64,000 nucleotides of DNA from Deuterostichococcus epilithicus (lineage: Eukaryota > Chlorophyta > Trebouxiophyceae > Prasiolales > Stichococcaceae): the NCBI GenBank assembly GCA_033439295.1, contig JAVTLE010000016.1, positions 2,728,001-2,792,000 on the forward strand, given 5' to 3'. Made by a program: the position numbers and the translations under genes. The stretch's first letter is position 1, and every line of letters begins with the position of its first letter. The notes below the pieces were generated by a model. That model was not told the DNA's origin. It worked only from the letters and a program-made list of their open reading frames with translations, and made no database searches. Of this stretch, positions 27,201-39,300 are shown piece after piece.

Positions 27201-28907
27201 CGGCGGCGCGGCGTCGGCGCTGCGGATGCTGCTGCGGCGGCGCGCTGCGCACTTCCCGCACGCCAACCTGCAGGGCCTGGCCCTCGGCCTCGTGAAGGTA
27301 TGGTGATGCACGGGAGCTCCATGATCCTCAGCTATCTGATCCAGACTGGCCAAGCTGAACTTTGCCCTCTGCGTTGAGCGGCCAGGAGCGACCTGCTCCG
27401 CAGCACATTGGCTCGCAGAGGTACGGCACGCAGGCTGCCAGCATGTCGGGGCCAGCACATGATGCACGCGCACTGTCTCTGCCGCTGTGCTCAACTGGCA
27501 TGCGGTGGCAATCCATGGTCCTCGTCTTGTGCGCCCACAGGATGCACTCCTGGCGCGGTGCAGCATGGGCGTTGCGGCGGCGCTGTTTGCTGCTGTCGCA
27601 GCGGCGGCGGCGGCCGCTGCAGAGCCCTTCAGTCCCGACCGCTATGTGGGTTCGCCGCTGCTGCTGCAGCCGGAGGTGGGGAATGCGTGTAGCACTGCCT
27701 TCGGATATACATCAGCAAGCCGTTTCGGCACATAGTCGTTTGAACAGCCTGTACTGCATGCCCAGCGCCGGAGGCTGTTGGCACCCGCGAGCCCACACGC
27801 TCTGCAGAAGACGCAGAGAGCACCCTATGTGCTGCCGCAGGACCTGGCGGGGATCTTCAGGTGGCTCAACGAGGAGGAAGCTGTGGACGTGCTGTACCTG
27901 CAGGTGGGACTGGGGTCATTATGCGGTAGAAACTGATGGTAGGCGATGGTAGGTGTCGACGTGGCGGTTGCGGCTTCGACCCGCAGCAGTGTGAGGCTCT
28001 GCGAACGCCTGCAGATCGACCGCCGGACAACGGCGCGGCCGCCTTAAACCCTGAGCCCTGCATGCGCTGCACCTGTCGGGGCATCCCCTCCACCTGACCT
28101 GCCGCCGGCGGCCGCTACGCTCGCCAATTCCAGGAGCGCTGCCCATGAACCGTACAATAACGGTCAGGGCTCACGAAACCATCTGTTTCCAACCCTCAGA
28201 CGAAGAAGTCCCCACTGCTGCAGGCGGCGCTTGCGGAGTTTGAGCACGCCTGCTGCCTGTATAACCAGTCGGTGCCGGACGGCGTCGCCGCGCTGTCTGT
28301 GGACGCGGCGCTGCAGCAGGGCCGGCCGTTCGCGGCGGCGCAGCGGGCGGCGGGCGGCGCCAGCAACGACAGCGCCGCGCTGGCGGTCCGGCTTGTCGGC
28401 CTAGCGGACAGCGGCCGGCTGCCAGAGGTGCGCCAGGTTTCTAAGGACTGAGGTTGCACTACTGGCTTTGCCGACCTCCGACGACGAGGCTCCACACTCC
28501 CGTTGCCTCCCTGTGGCCTGACCAGGCGTGGTGCTCATCGCTCAACCCTGCGTCAGCGGAACTGCGCTGGCGGCGGTGCCAGCTGGAGCTGAGTGGTACA
28601 CGCTTATTTCCTGTGCGCGGGCGTTTAAATGGGGCAAGTTTGTAATGTGACTGCCAGCAGCGGCAGGAGCCAGCACAGGGTCGCCACCTGTGCCCCGACA
28701 GATCTGCCTGACGGGTCTGCTGTCCCTGTGCTGCAGGGGCGGCAGCTGGGCGTTGACATTTATGCACGCCTGGGTCAGCACGAGGCGGTGCGGGAGGCCC
28801 TGGATGGCGGCGGCCTGCATGGCCGGGCAGCCCGCTACGCGGCGCAGCACGGCCTGCAGTCCGCGCCCTCGCAGCCGCTGCCGCTGCTGCACCCGCTGGT
28901 GGTGTAA
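24227..28907 (+). CDS. RMC1: RMC1/Mic1-like regulator of the MON1-CCZ1 complex
   Basis: RMC1 (C18orf8, Mic1) works with MON1-CCZ1, the exchange factor for Rab7, in late endosome and vacuole traffic. Firm exons are 24227-24415, 24702-24830, 26072-26241, 26642-26864, 27541-27675, 28200-28427 and 28737-28907 (TAA). Exons ending at 25319, 25643, 27297 and 27903 have uncertain starts (about 25165, 25523, 27106 and 27808). Resemblances run in family order: VALHAGPVVASV...LAVQRSAANVEIVDP, then GVFWTDS...LVTSAGLELYRQ, then LETRRHDIAWAAW...RVILLATG, then VVKLPPFQLP...LIALYGRVYCW, then GGLRLAVDDNVLLV, then a C-terminal helical part like the Mic1 domain. ATG 24227 is the first in frame. The junction after 25643 appears to use a GC donor. 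I know of no gene here that would share its task. Confidence 0.8.
24811..24952 (+). repeat. Copy of an exon end in the RMC1-like gene
   Basis: The exon end CGGGGCGCACCTTCGTCCAG (24811-24830) recurs 122 bases downstream as CAGGGCGCACCTTTGCACAG (24933-24952), followed by GCGCCA where the true site has GTAGGC. Confidence 0.65.
26532..26715 (+). repeat. Copy of an exon start in the RMC1-like gene
   Basis: The exon segment GACGCGGTGCTGCTGCGGCA (from 26664) is preceded 132 bases upstream by GATGCGGTGCCGCTGCAGCA (26532). Similarity continues for about 45 bases. The copy contains an in-frame stop, so it is not an alternative exon. Confidence 0.75.
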
Positions 28908-29259
28908 CAATGCGGGCGCGGTGGCGGGTTCACTACCACCCGTCCCCTGCGGCAGTGACAGCCCCTGCGGCAGTGACAGCGACCTGAACGCAGCCGCAGC
29001 AGTCGCTGCCGGCGGCGCAGGACCACCTTTCAGACGATGAGTTACGCATGCTTCAACTCTTCTGGACTCGGTCGGCGTGCGTTACGTACTTCAGCATCAT
29101 TATGAGGTTTCAGAAGATGGAGATGGGGAAATAACGTTGGGACTATATACGCAGCCAAGACCAGTACACCTGTACCGGCAGATCCACTGATATTGTGCAG
29201 TTTCGCACCAACACGCATCCCTGCTGGACCTGCACGACGTCGAAGGTCCAACGCCGATC
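28908..29259. other. Intergenic region, RMC1-like gene to 2H phosphoesterase gene
   Basis: A short head-to-tail gap. It begins with an 18-base unit repeated twice (CCCCTGCGGCAGTGACAG, 28944-28979) and otherwise shows nothing recognisable. Confidence 0.5.
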
Positions 29260-32170
29260 ATGACCGTTTCGACGCCCCGTGAGAACGGTGGGCTGCAGGG
29301 GGCGCCACGCAAGGCAGCTAGCACAGCCGATGGGCCGGAAGAACCACCAGCGGCAAGTCCCGGCGGCATGAGTCTCGATTCTCCGCTGATGTCGGGGGGC
29401 TCGCCGCGGGACATGCTGCAGGACGTCTACGACGCCATCTCCGACCAGTTTGTGCGGGAGGGGCTGCAGCATGGCGTCCTGGCTGAGTTTAGGTACGATA
29501 AATGGGTTTCGTCAAAATCCACGTCGGCGCGATCATGCATGTTGATGGCCGCAGAGCCATCGAGCCGTTTGGTTGCGTGTCGTGACATCACTGCACTCCG
29601 CCGTGGGCCAATCGCACCGCAGATCAAGCGCTGTGCGCACATATCTGTCTTCCCTTGCGCGTGCTGTCGCCGCCGCTGGCCAGTGGTGCTTCTGGCATGC
29701 AGAATCTGAGCGCTCCTGGCTAAAACAATCAGCCGCAGCTGTCGCACCTGGCTGGTACTGAGCACCTCCATTGGCACTCCTTCGCCGCCCCCCCTGTGCC
29801 GCACAGGCAGCGCTGCAGGGTGGAAGGCGAGGTGGCACAGCCGCTGCGCTACGACGCGCTGAAGCCGCCGTACCCGCCGGGCGCGGTTCGGCTGGCCATC
29901 CTGCCGGTGGTGCCCAACAGCGATCAGCGAAGGCTCATCAAGGACGCAACGGCGGCAGTACATGCGTCACTGCCAAAAGGTGCACACCCACATGGCAGGA
30001 TCTTGGAGAAGCCAGTGCGCTCAAACGGTGCTGCGCCTGCTCAGCTGCAGAGCTGCATGCCGACTGAGCGGCACAGGCCCCGCCATGATGTGACTGGAGG
30101 CACGGGTGGCAGTTGTCCGCTGCCATGCGTCGGCAACGGCTGTGACAGGCTGGGCCGGTACTTGTCATACCTCAACTCCAGCATGCATGGCTGCATCCTG
30201 CAGTGGTCGTGACGCTCAAGCCTTGAGCTCAGAGGCATGACACCCTGGCTGCAGGCGACGACTTTGCGTCATACATCAACACGCCGGAGCACTGGCACAT
30301 CACGCTGTTCCACACCGCACGGCTTGGTGACGCGCGGCCGGACGCTTTGACGGCAGGTGGCGGCGTGAGGCAAAGCCTCGACGGTCCGGCAGTGAGTCTG
30401 CTTTCTGCAGCCCTCGACTCTGTAGCAGTGCACCATTTCATGGCGTTGCGGCGGGGAGGGTGTGGCAAGCGCCGACTTGCAGCGGTCATCCACCCCACCA
30501 GGGTGATGCAGTGACGCTGTGGCGATGTCGTCAGAGTCTGGTTCAGCACGAGGGCTTGCGGCATTTCACTCTACCGGTTGCAAGCTGGCTGATGGAAACG
30601 CGTGACGTATGTGCACCAGGCGCAGCGCCCGCCGAGCGAAGCAGAGCTGGCGCGGGAGGTGGAGGCCTTTAGGGTGCAGGCGCAGAAGTTTCAGCCCATC
30701 TCGCTGCAGGCGCGGATCTGCTGCCCTCCCGCTGGGAGTCTGGCCTGCCAGTGCATGTGCCCGGCGCCCTACTGATGTGCCGACACTGTGCCGGACCATT
30801 CTCGGTGTCTCGCTTCAGAGCACCTGGGGTGATAGTCCACATGGTCGGCTGCTTGCACGAGTACTCCAACTTGCTGAGCCATGCTGCAAGTCGACATGCA
30901 CGGTGCACAGCCGCCACCATTCACACAGCAAGTGCCATGGCAGGGATCGTGCAGCGCGCTGCTGTCCTCGACGGCCTTGGCCCTCTGATCAGTCATTGAC
31001 CATGAGTTGAAGTCGTCCGCAGGTGTACCGACTGGTGATGGCGGACAGCGGCGTGCTGCTGCTGTGCTGCCTCGATTTGTCCGATCAGGCAGGTCCCGCC
31101 TCTCGCTCAGGGAGATGAGGGCGTCTCCCACCCAGAATCAACCTGAATTTACCAAAGGCTGCTGCATGGCCCCCGCAGCATCTGTTGCGGATTTGCCTGT
31201 GCGTTGACGGCGCCGTACCCCCGCTTCCGCAACGGCCCCCTCGCCGACCAACCCCTCGCTGCCTGCACAATCTGTGAGCACCCCTCAGTCTGTGGTGTAC
31301 AGGTGCCGCAGCTGCGGGGGCTGTTGAGAGACGCGCTGCCTGGCGCGCCCGCACAGCAGGTACTCTATGTACCCTTTTCCCTGTGCAACTTGCGCTTTTC
31401 TCAAACATTTCCATGCCCAGCCGTCTACCCTGTCTGCACTCCATTGCTGCCTCTGTGCACACACGCACTTCTCGACAGCCTCAGTGTCTCGTGTCCATCC
31501 CTGCAACCTCCCGAGGGGATGAAAGTATTGTCTTGCAAAAGCGCGTAGCCGCTGACTGGCGATGGCGGCTGCAGACGTCCATCATACACGTGTCGCTGGC
31601 GCGGATGGCCGGTGGCGCGGCGGCAATGACGCCCGAGGCACGACGGCGGGTGCGGGCAGCGTGCGACGAGTGGAGCGACCGACTGCGTGGCATGACCCTC
31701 ATCGTGGACCAGGTCCCTTGAAAATCCCTACACAAAGTTTCCGAACACACCCACACCTCCACACCTCCACACCTCTAGACCTGTTTCCGACTTGCGCTCC
31801 CTGATTCGGTGATTCGGAGAGGGCAATACGGACCTGGGGCCAACTAACGGGGGCGAAACGAACGAGCTGCCGCTTATCCTGCCCTTGGCACCTCGGACTT
31901 TCCAGGCTCAAAACACCTTACGCATGGTGCGGCTACTGAGAGACCAGCCTTCAGCCAATGCAGCCGGGCACAAGCAAACGCCTCGTTAGGGACCATGCAC
32001 TCCCACTGTGCAAGCAAGCGTTCAGCACCCCAGATTTGGTGCCATCCTCCCTGCTGCAGGTGGTGCACGTTTTGGAGGAGGTGTTTTCCACCGTCCAGGG
32101 CAGCCGCCGCACGGTGTTCCGGCTGGTACTTGGCCTCCCAGAGCTCGAAGGCACCGTCAACGAGGAGTGA
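29260..32170 (+). CDS. 2H phosphoesterase superfamily protein
   Basis: Eight exons join in frame: 29260-29492, 29807-29979, 30255-30391, 30620-30709, 31023-31088, 31303-31359, 31575-31712, 32060-32170 (TGA). The family hallmark is two H-x-T/S motifs: WHITLFHT in the third exon and IIHVSLARM in the seventh. In 2H enzymes these histidines act on 2',3'-cyclic phosphates or 2'-5' linkages in RNA or on cyclic nucleotides. Plant proteins of similar layout are annotated as RNA ligase/cyclic nucleotide phosphodiesterase family. Other segments include LAILPVVPNSDQRRL, VYRLVMADSGVLLLCCLDLS and LRGLLRDALPGAP. The N-terminus (TVSTPRENGG on) is low-complexity. The substrate is unknown. The introns after 30709 and 31088 need GC donors in this model, the weakest part of it. 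Confidence 0.7.
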
Positions 32171-33301
32171 TGCAGGAATTGCAGTGCCACAGCCACGAAA
32201 GCCGGGCGCCGTGGCGTCAGGCAGCATTAGTGCGTGTCAAGCAGCTTGTCAACCTGCGCGAGCACTGCTAGGAGCGGCGGGCCCAGCGCGGCGCTGCTGG
32301 CGCCGCTCGCTGCCTAGGGGGCGGCGCGCCGTAGATTGAATTTATAGAGGGCACCCGCTGCGCCTATGGGCGCCGGCCCTCCGTGACGACCACTGCAGCT
32401 GCCTGCAGTGGTCACGTCTGCGGCGTCAGGGCCGGCGCCCCAAAGTGGCCGCCGATTTTTTTGTGGGACTGTCGGGGGAGAGCGTGTGAGCGGGTGAGGA
32501 GAGTTTCTTTCTTGCAAGCACCTGTTCTTCATTATTATGTGGGCTTGACAACACTGCGCATGTCAGCATCGTAGTGGGGCACTATCTTGCTTCCAGCTCC
32601 CGCTGGAGGACACACATATATGCTCCAGATGGATTTTGTAGGCCACAGGTAGCAGTTTGGGGTTCTGTGCAAGGCCATTTTATCTGCAACGAAATACTAT
32701 GTCGTCAACTACTGCAAAATGCAATTACATCATCAACCACACCAAGCACCACGAGCGGGACAGCAAGCTGACCTGCCACATCTTGCAGCGCAGACCGGGA
32801 GCACCTAGTTTCTGTTCACAACCTAGGTCGCTGCACAGCTGTTCGTTCGTTCCCATGCCACCACCTGAGCTTGTGAGCCACTCCACCGGAGTGCCAGTTG
32901 AAACAGGAAGGCTGCAATGGCCCACTTTCGGCTTGCCCAGTAATGAAACAGGCATGCGACAAGCTGGCAATGTGCCCTGCCCTGCACACTATGCAAGCTG
33001 CGCAAAACATCGAATATTAGTTCTGCAGTGATTCTCCACTGGCCTACACCGCCCCACATGCCTGCACTTGGCAGGACGTCAAGCGTCAGCTGCGCCACAT
33101 GACCCCAAGCATCAGCTGCGCCACACCTGGCAGCCGCCGCCGCAGCTGCATCCATTCCTGCACTTCCACTCTCCGTGCTTCTGCACCGCTGCGCCCCCCA
33201 CTGGGCCCGAAAGGAAATGGGGCATTGCTTGCTCCACCCTGCACATCACATCTCCGCTCGCTGGCCGCCTCGCGGCACCGCCGCTCAAGGGAGCCCTTTC
33301 C
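32171..33301. other. Convergent intergenic region, 2H phosphoesterase and ARM/BTB genes
   Basis: About 1.1 kb between convergent stop codons, probably including both 3' untranslated regions. It contains a strong perfect-arm hairpin at 32368-32440. I found no supported exon in the rest, which is moderately AT-richer around 32580-32800. Confidence 0.55.
32368..32440. repeat. Long inverted repeat / RNA hairpin
   Basis: The outer arms GGGCGCCGGCCCT (32368-32380) and AGGGCCGGCGCCC (32428-32440) are perfect 13-base complements. The inner arms GACCACTGCAG (32388-32398) and CTGCAGTGGTC (32403-32413) are perfect 11-base complements around a 4-base loop. Seven and fourteen unpaired or partly paired bases lie between. 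It lies 198 bases after the phosphoesterase stop codon. It could be a stable 3' RNA hairpin, a small-RNA precursor or a small foldback element. Confidence 0.8.
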
Positions 33302-36300
33302 TCAGAAGCGCAGCGCCCGCGACAGCTTGTTCAGCGCGGCCTGTGGGTCTGTCGATGGCGACGGCGGCGGCGGCAGCGCGTCGGCGTCACTGCGGCAGCT
33401 GGCCTGCCTCATGGCGGGAGTGCTGTCGCCATTGGGCGCGTCAGTGGCGGAGCCTGCCTGGGAAGCACGCCCCTCCTCGGCCTCGTCCGATGCATGGTCG
33501 TTCTGTGTGGTGATGGATGCGGGCGTGTGTGGCGGGGTGCTGTCGGCAGCTGGGCCGCCCTGCAGTGCAGCCGGCGGCGGCGGCGGACTCGGCGGCAGGA
33601 AGGCGCTCGAGTTCCCGCGCCTGCACAGCGCATGCCGAAATGGTGAGCGCAGGCGCTGGTCGGAACAATATGCGATGCAGATGACGTGGACCAGGTCGAG
33701 AACAGCTGCGCCGCGGCACGATTGGCAGGCACACATGGACAGTTGTCACACCAAGCGGCGCCCCGGATGAGCAGCGACCCGCGCATTCGGACATCTCCTC
33801 CCGTTCTTGGGAGCGGCAAACCCAGAGAACTCCCGGGCCGGGGTTTTTCCCCGCCCTGCCGCCAGCGCGTAGCACCCGACAACGAGCAGCAGCTGGAGAC
33901 GCGTCATGCCGGTCGGGCGGTACCTTTCGGCCGCCAGCGGGGAGGCCGCGACGGAGGCGGCGGACGGCGTCGGTGGCTCGTTGCCGGCGCCGCCGCTGAC
34001 GTCGGAGAAGGTGCCGGAGCGCGCTGACAGGAAGGCGGAGTTGGAGCGGCGGGCCAGATCTGCTGAGGAACCTGCACGCGAGGGCGGCCCCGGCGCCAGT
34101 GGCTGCGCGAACAGTGGACACAGCGCCAATTTCAGAGAGAGGTGTGTGGGGGGGGTTGGGGAGGCCGGCCGCCCACTTGGGTCGGGGCTCGACAACCGCC
34201 AGGGGCTGAGGAGCACACGGGAACGAAGACTCTCTGGTGCAGGCAGGGCGCCACCCTGAGGAAAGCTGCTCGCGCTCCTCAGCTGGCGGGGTGGCCTCCC
34301 GAAAAAGCTTGATGCAGCACCAGGGCAGGGGCACCGACATGTTGTGTGCATCGCACAGCACAAGGGTCCAGGGCTCGATTTGCAGGGTGAGAGCATCCAT
34401 CCTCTGCAGCCGGGTCGCCATGAGGGCGGCCGGCCCTTTTGCTGCAGCACCGCTGGGAGGGTAGCCACCACCACACCAGGGGTCAGGGTCCAAGTCCAGT
34501 TCTGTGCTGACGCAGACCCCACCTGCAGGCGATCGGCCATGATGGCGGCCAGCCCGGACTGCAGCATGTCGGGAAAGTCGGCCGCCAGCGCCGCAAGGCG
34601 CCCGTCTGCGTGCAGGGCCGCGAGATTGCGACCCACATGCAGCAGCGCCGCCTCCGCCAGGCGCTCGCCTGCAGTCAACCATAGGGTTTGAGGTTGGCGC
34701 CGTGTGCCGGAGCAGCAGCAGTCTGACATGCTCATCGCTCGAGAGACAGCAGCAGCGTGCTGAGGTTGCGGTCCGTGCGCAGCAGCACCGCCACCGCGAG
34801 GCTCTCCCTGTCGGCAGGGGCGCGAACCATATTAGACCGCTTGGGTGTGGGGGGGTTGTACCCGGTCACCCTTTTGCCTAGTCTGTCGGTCGCTGTGTTC
34901 GAGTCAGCAGCAGACGGGATCTCTCTACTCCGACTTGCCCCCACTCCACAGGGGGTTAGGACCGCCTGCATCTGCATCTTAACGCCGTTTGCAAACAGGC
35001 TGCTGGCAGGGAGCCACGATCCAGAAGGGCCCTCTGCAGAGAGGCTGTCTGGGCTGGCACGCCGCCGCTGGAGCTATTGAGGCAGCATGCAGCATGCCGC
35101 TTGCGCCTCGGCAGTGATTGCTGCAGGACTGTAACTCCCCAACACTTGTTCAGACCCTGCCACCTCCGCTGTCGTCACTGGGTATGTGGCGACGGCTGCA
35201 AGCCTGCTCCGGGTTTTGGCGATCCTGGCTTCCAAAGACATTGACAGAGTCACGATCCCTCGGCAGCAGAGCCTGCCAGCAGTTTGTGGGCAGCGTCCAA
35301 CGCGCTGCTACAGACGCCACCGAAGTGCGACCAACGAATGGGGGGGGGGAGGGGGGGATCTGTCCAGCCGAGCAACCAGGCAGCCAAGCTCTAATCTCTA
35401 ACCCGGCGCGCACCCGCGGGCCGGCGGCCGCCGCCGCCGCCAGCGCCGCCGGCAGCGCCCCGGCGCGTCCTGCAGTGCGGCGGGCAGCGCGGCCGCGGCG
35501 GCGGCGCGGGGCCCCGCAAGCCGCAGGTGTGCCGCCAGCAGCCACAGGTCCACCACTTGGTCCGGCTCCAGTGCCGTTGGCGGCCTGCCACAGGCAGGCG
35601 GAGCACGCATCACTGCCAGGAAGCAGGAAGTCTGCAGCCTTGGGTTGACAACCTGCTCCGCATTCGGCGCTGCCGATGGCCTGTGCCGGGGAGTAACAGA
35701 GAGTCTGCGTGCTTCTCTGTCGGATTTCGATTCGGTGTGGCGAAGGTATAATCAATGTGTCGTCGTCTCATCCTAATGCAGCTCCTGGAGGCACCCAGTG
35801 TACAGAGCAAGGCGTCATGACCGTGCGTCACATTGGTAGAGCGTGCAGCGCTGCCAGAGGTGCCAAGCGCATCACATGCTCTGCAGCGTGACGCTCCCAA
35901 CAGCGCTGCACTGGCTCCGTCAGCATAGAACCAGCCTGTGGCCTGTGAGGGGTTAGCAAGATGCAGTCGCGCGCCATCTGCGCGCATGCGAATGCGAAGC
36001 CCACCTTGCAAGGCAGGCGAGCGCCAGCGCAAACGTCTTTGTCATGCGCCCGGGGCTCAGGCCCGGGATTGGGGGAACCACCACCTGCAGCGCAAGCTCG
36101 CGGTAAAGCTCGGTGGTCTCAGCGGCAGTGCATTGGATTCTGCTTAGAACTTTGCGAACCCTCTGGAAGCGTGAAATGATGGCGTCACCGGCAGGCACCC
36201 ACCAAACTGCCCAGCGGCAGACGAGCTCGAGCACTGCGGATTTGAATGCCTGCGTGCAGAAGCGCGTGCGGCAGGCACACCACGGTATAGCAGCAAGGAG

Positions 36301-39300
36301 TCTGCAGCCCTCGCGCCGTGTGTCCGCATCACCTTGATGTCCGACCCGGGCTCGACGCGTGACAGCGCCGCGGCCACCACCGGCGACGCCGCTGCGATGG
36401 CCGCGCGGCCTGTGACCACCTCCTGGCCTGCAGCAACGCACTGCCAGTGCATCAGCAATCGATCGGCGTGATGCTGCTGACAGCTATGCCTGCGGCGACC
36501 AGGATGGTACAGCAGGCAGCTCACCATAATCCTACCCCTTGCTGGGTTGGAGACCAGCACCAACTCTGGGAGGTGACAAACGCCTTTCCTTGTGCAGCGC
36601 TGACAGGCTGGCGTCAGGGTTTTCTTGAGGAGCAAGTGCTGAACCCCGCACCGTCGACCACGAAAGTGATGTCCCCAAGGTCGCGCCCATCATCCGCCGC
36701 CAGGGACTCCGCATCATCCTCCTCTTGCAGCGGTGGCGGCGGCCCGCCAGGCTGCTCGCACAGAAAGGCCATAGCGTCCGCCAGCGCCCTCACGCAATCG
36801 GCGCCTGCAGATGACGAGGAGCTCGTTCCTTTCGGGCCGGTGCGGCGATCGGTGCCCTTACTTGCATGCATCACCTCACAGAGCAAGCCGAGCCGGTGAC
36901 GTCACATGCCGACTCTCAGACGGGTGCGCCTGTGGGATGACGATGGCCTCATTCAAGGCCCACCGTCGCCCAGGACGATGCTGTCGGCCCCGGCGCCGTC
37001 TCGGTCGCTGGAGCCGCCCCCGGCCGCCTCNGCGAGCGCCGCGGCGACCAGCGTGCGGGCGCGGCCGCCGCGCAGCAGCGCCGCCGCCGCCGGGCGCAAC
37101 CGGTGCAGCAGCAGCTCGGCTGCCGCGAGCGCCGCCTCCACGGGATGCTCCGCGCCGACGGCCGCCAACAGCAGCATGCCTGCATTGCAGGCGGTGAACG
37201 AGGAGGTCGTCGCCAGAGCGGGCAGACCAGGGCAGTAGTCGCACTGAAGATAAATATGTGGAAGCGGGCGTCTGTCGGTGCCCAGCTGCCCGCCGGCCCC
37301 CGCGCAGGGCTGATCACATCCCGCAGTGCAGTGTGAGCGAGAATGCCCTGACGCATGATGCAGCGAAGACTCAGCCTGGTCCAGCGCCCGCCGCGGCACA
37401 GGGTGCAGAGCAGGTGCGAAAAAAACACAATGAAGATCTCAAGCCAGCATGCGGTTTGCCTTCCTTGAAGAGATAAGGCGACCGGCAAGCGGCTCCATGA
37501 CGCGGCACAAAGCGGCACATCCGACCACAAGACAGCTCTGCCACTACGCTGTGTGTGTGTGTGTGTGTGTGCATGCCGCTGTTCTCCGGTGCTCCTACCT
37601 TCCTCAGATGCCAGGCGGTCTGCGAGCGGCTCCGCGACGCCGGGCATGGAGAGGCACGGCCCGCAGTCCCGCGCCAGCAGCAGCCCGCGCACCACGCCCA
37701 GCTCGGCCCCCGCGACCAGCCCTTCCAGGAGCTGCCGGCATCCCTCTGCGTCCTGCAGGCGCGTGTTGGTGGTTTCAGGGTTTGTGGCGCGCCAGCGGCA
37801 GCCCGCACACGTGCCCCGGCTCGGTGCCGCCCACCGAATTCCCCTGCAGCTGCCGGCTCCCTCCTGCGTCCTGGGGCGCTGACTGAGTCCCTGCAGGTCA
37901 GATCCGCCGGCCCACGCCCCCGCACACGCTGCCCCGCAGCATGTTGGGTGCGGCGGCGGCAGCGGAATGCTGACCATGTGACCAGGCTGCGACAGGTCTC
38001 CGGGCAGTTTGATGTGTCGGCACCAGGCGCAGGAGTTATGGCAGGTTGATGGAGGCGGATGACGGGACAGCAGTCACCAGAAGTGCCGGTCGCATGTGCT
38101 TCGTACCACCAAACTAGAATCACGCACCAATGCAGATGGTGGGAGCAGATGCATACACAAGACTCCGTTCTGCTGCTTCCCATGGCATGTAAGGCGAGCA
38201 TGGCGATGTGGCGCGCTGCCACATGTCAGGCACATTGCAGACAATTGCAAACAAGCAGGTGCGAGGAGAAGGCTGTTTACTTGTTTTCAAAAAATGCTGG
38301 ATGTGGGAGGCAGGGAGGGCAGTGTGGCCCAAGGTTCCACGAGGTCACAAGCATGTGCGCAGGCAATGTGAAACAGCAGAGCAACGCGGCCGGCAAGGGC
38401 ATCGTACCAGGTCCTGAGCGTGGGAGGCGAGCAGGGCAATGTGGACCAGCGCCGCGAGGTCGCGCGGCTGCAGCAGCGCGCGAAGGGCCGCGAGCGGAGC
38501 GCGGGCAGCACCGCCCACCAGCGCCGCCAGCAGCAGCGCCGCCTTGGAGCCCAGCCCCCCCATGTGCAGCAGCCGCACCTGCAGCCCGAGGAATATGATT
38601 GTGTTGTATGAAGGGTACCTTATACTCCTTGCTGCAGCCCGGGTGATGCACAGCTTCTTCTGGCTCCGTAGGTTCAGGAACCTGAAGCTGTGATGTGATG
38701 GGTGCTGGACTCAGCTCGCAAGAGCTCCGACATCAGGGTGCTAGTGCGGGGCAGGCAAGTCAACGTGGCACCAGCCCCGCATTTGCGTGGATCGCAGCAG
38801 CCGGAACCGGCCCCGGCCGGGGGCAGGGGCCCCAGGGCTGCTGGGGCCCACTGAGCACGGAGGAGAAGTGCTGCGAGGCCTGCGACGCACCAGGGGCGCC
38901 AGGCCGCCCTCGGCAACGATGGCGCCGCGGGCGCGGCTTCCCAGCGCCGCCAGCAGCTCCTCGAACACGTCCAGCCCTGCGCGGGGGGGCAACAGCATGC
39001 GAGCACTCCAGTGGGGTTCTCGCCATTTTTTTAAAGCACCGTCGCCAGGGCGTTTGATCAGCGCAGCGCATCGCTGGGCCTGCACTGTGCCTCCTTTGGA
39101 GCTACGGAGCCAGCACACGTGACGCGGTGCCCACGTCGGCAGCCCGCGTGGTGAGGGAGGCCATGCAGGTGCATCAGGGCGGGCGGTGTTTGAGGCTCAT
39201 CACGGCAAATGCCCAGACGTCGCACCCAGGGACAGCGTCAGCGGGTCGTCGAGCAACGTCAGCAGCCGCACAAACACCGGCAGCTCCTGCGGCATGAGGG

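Noticed and set aside
33441-34682. A 413-codon open frame on the minus strand
   Set aside because: It overlaps ARM/BTB exons in a shifted frame and reads as Arg/Ala-rich shadow of GC-rich coding DNA.
37550-37573. GT repeat as a possible Z-DNA or regulatory element
   Set aside because: An ordinary microsatellite in an intron gives no further support.
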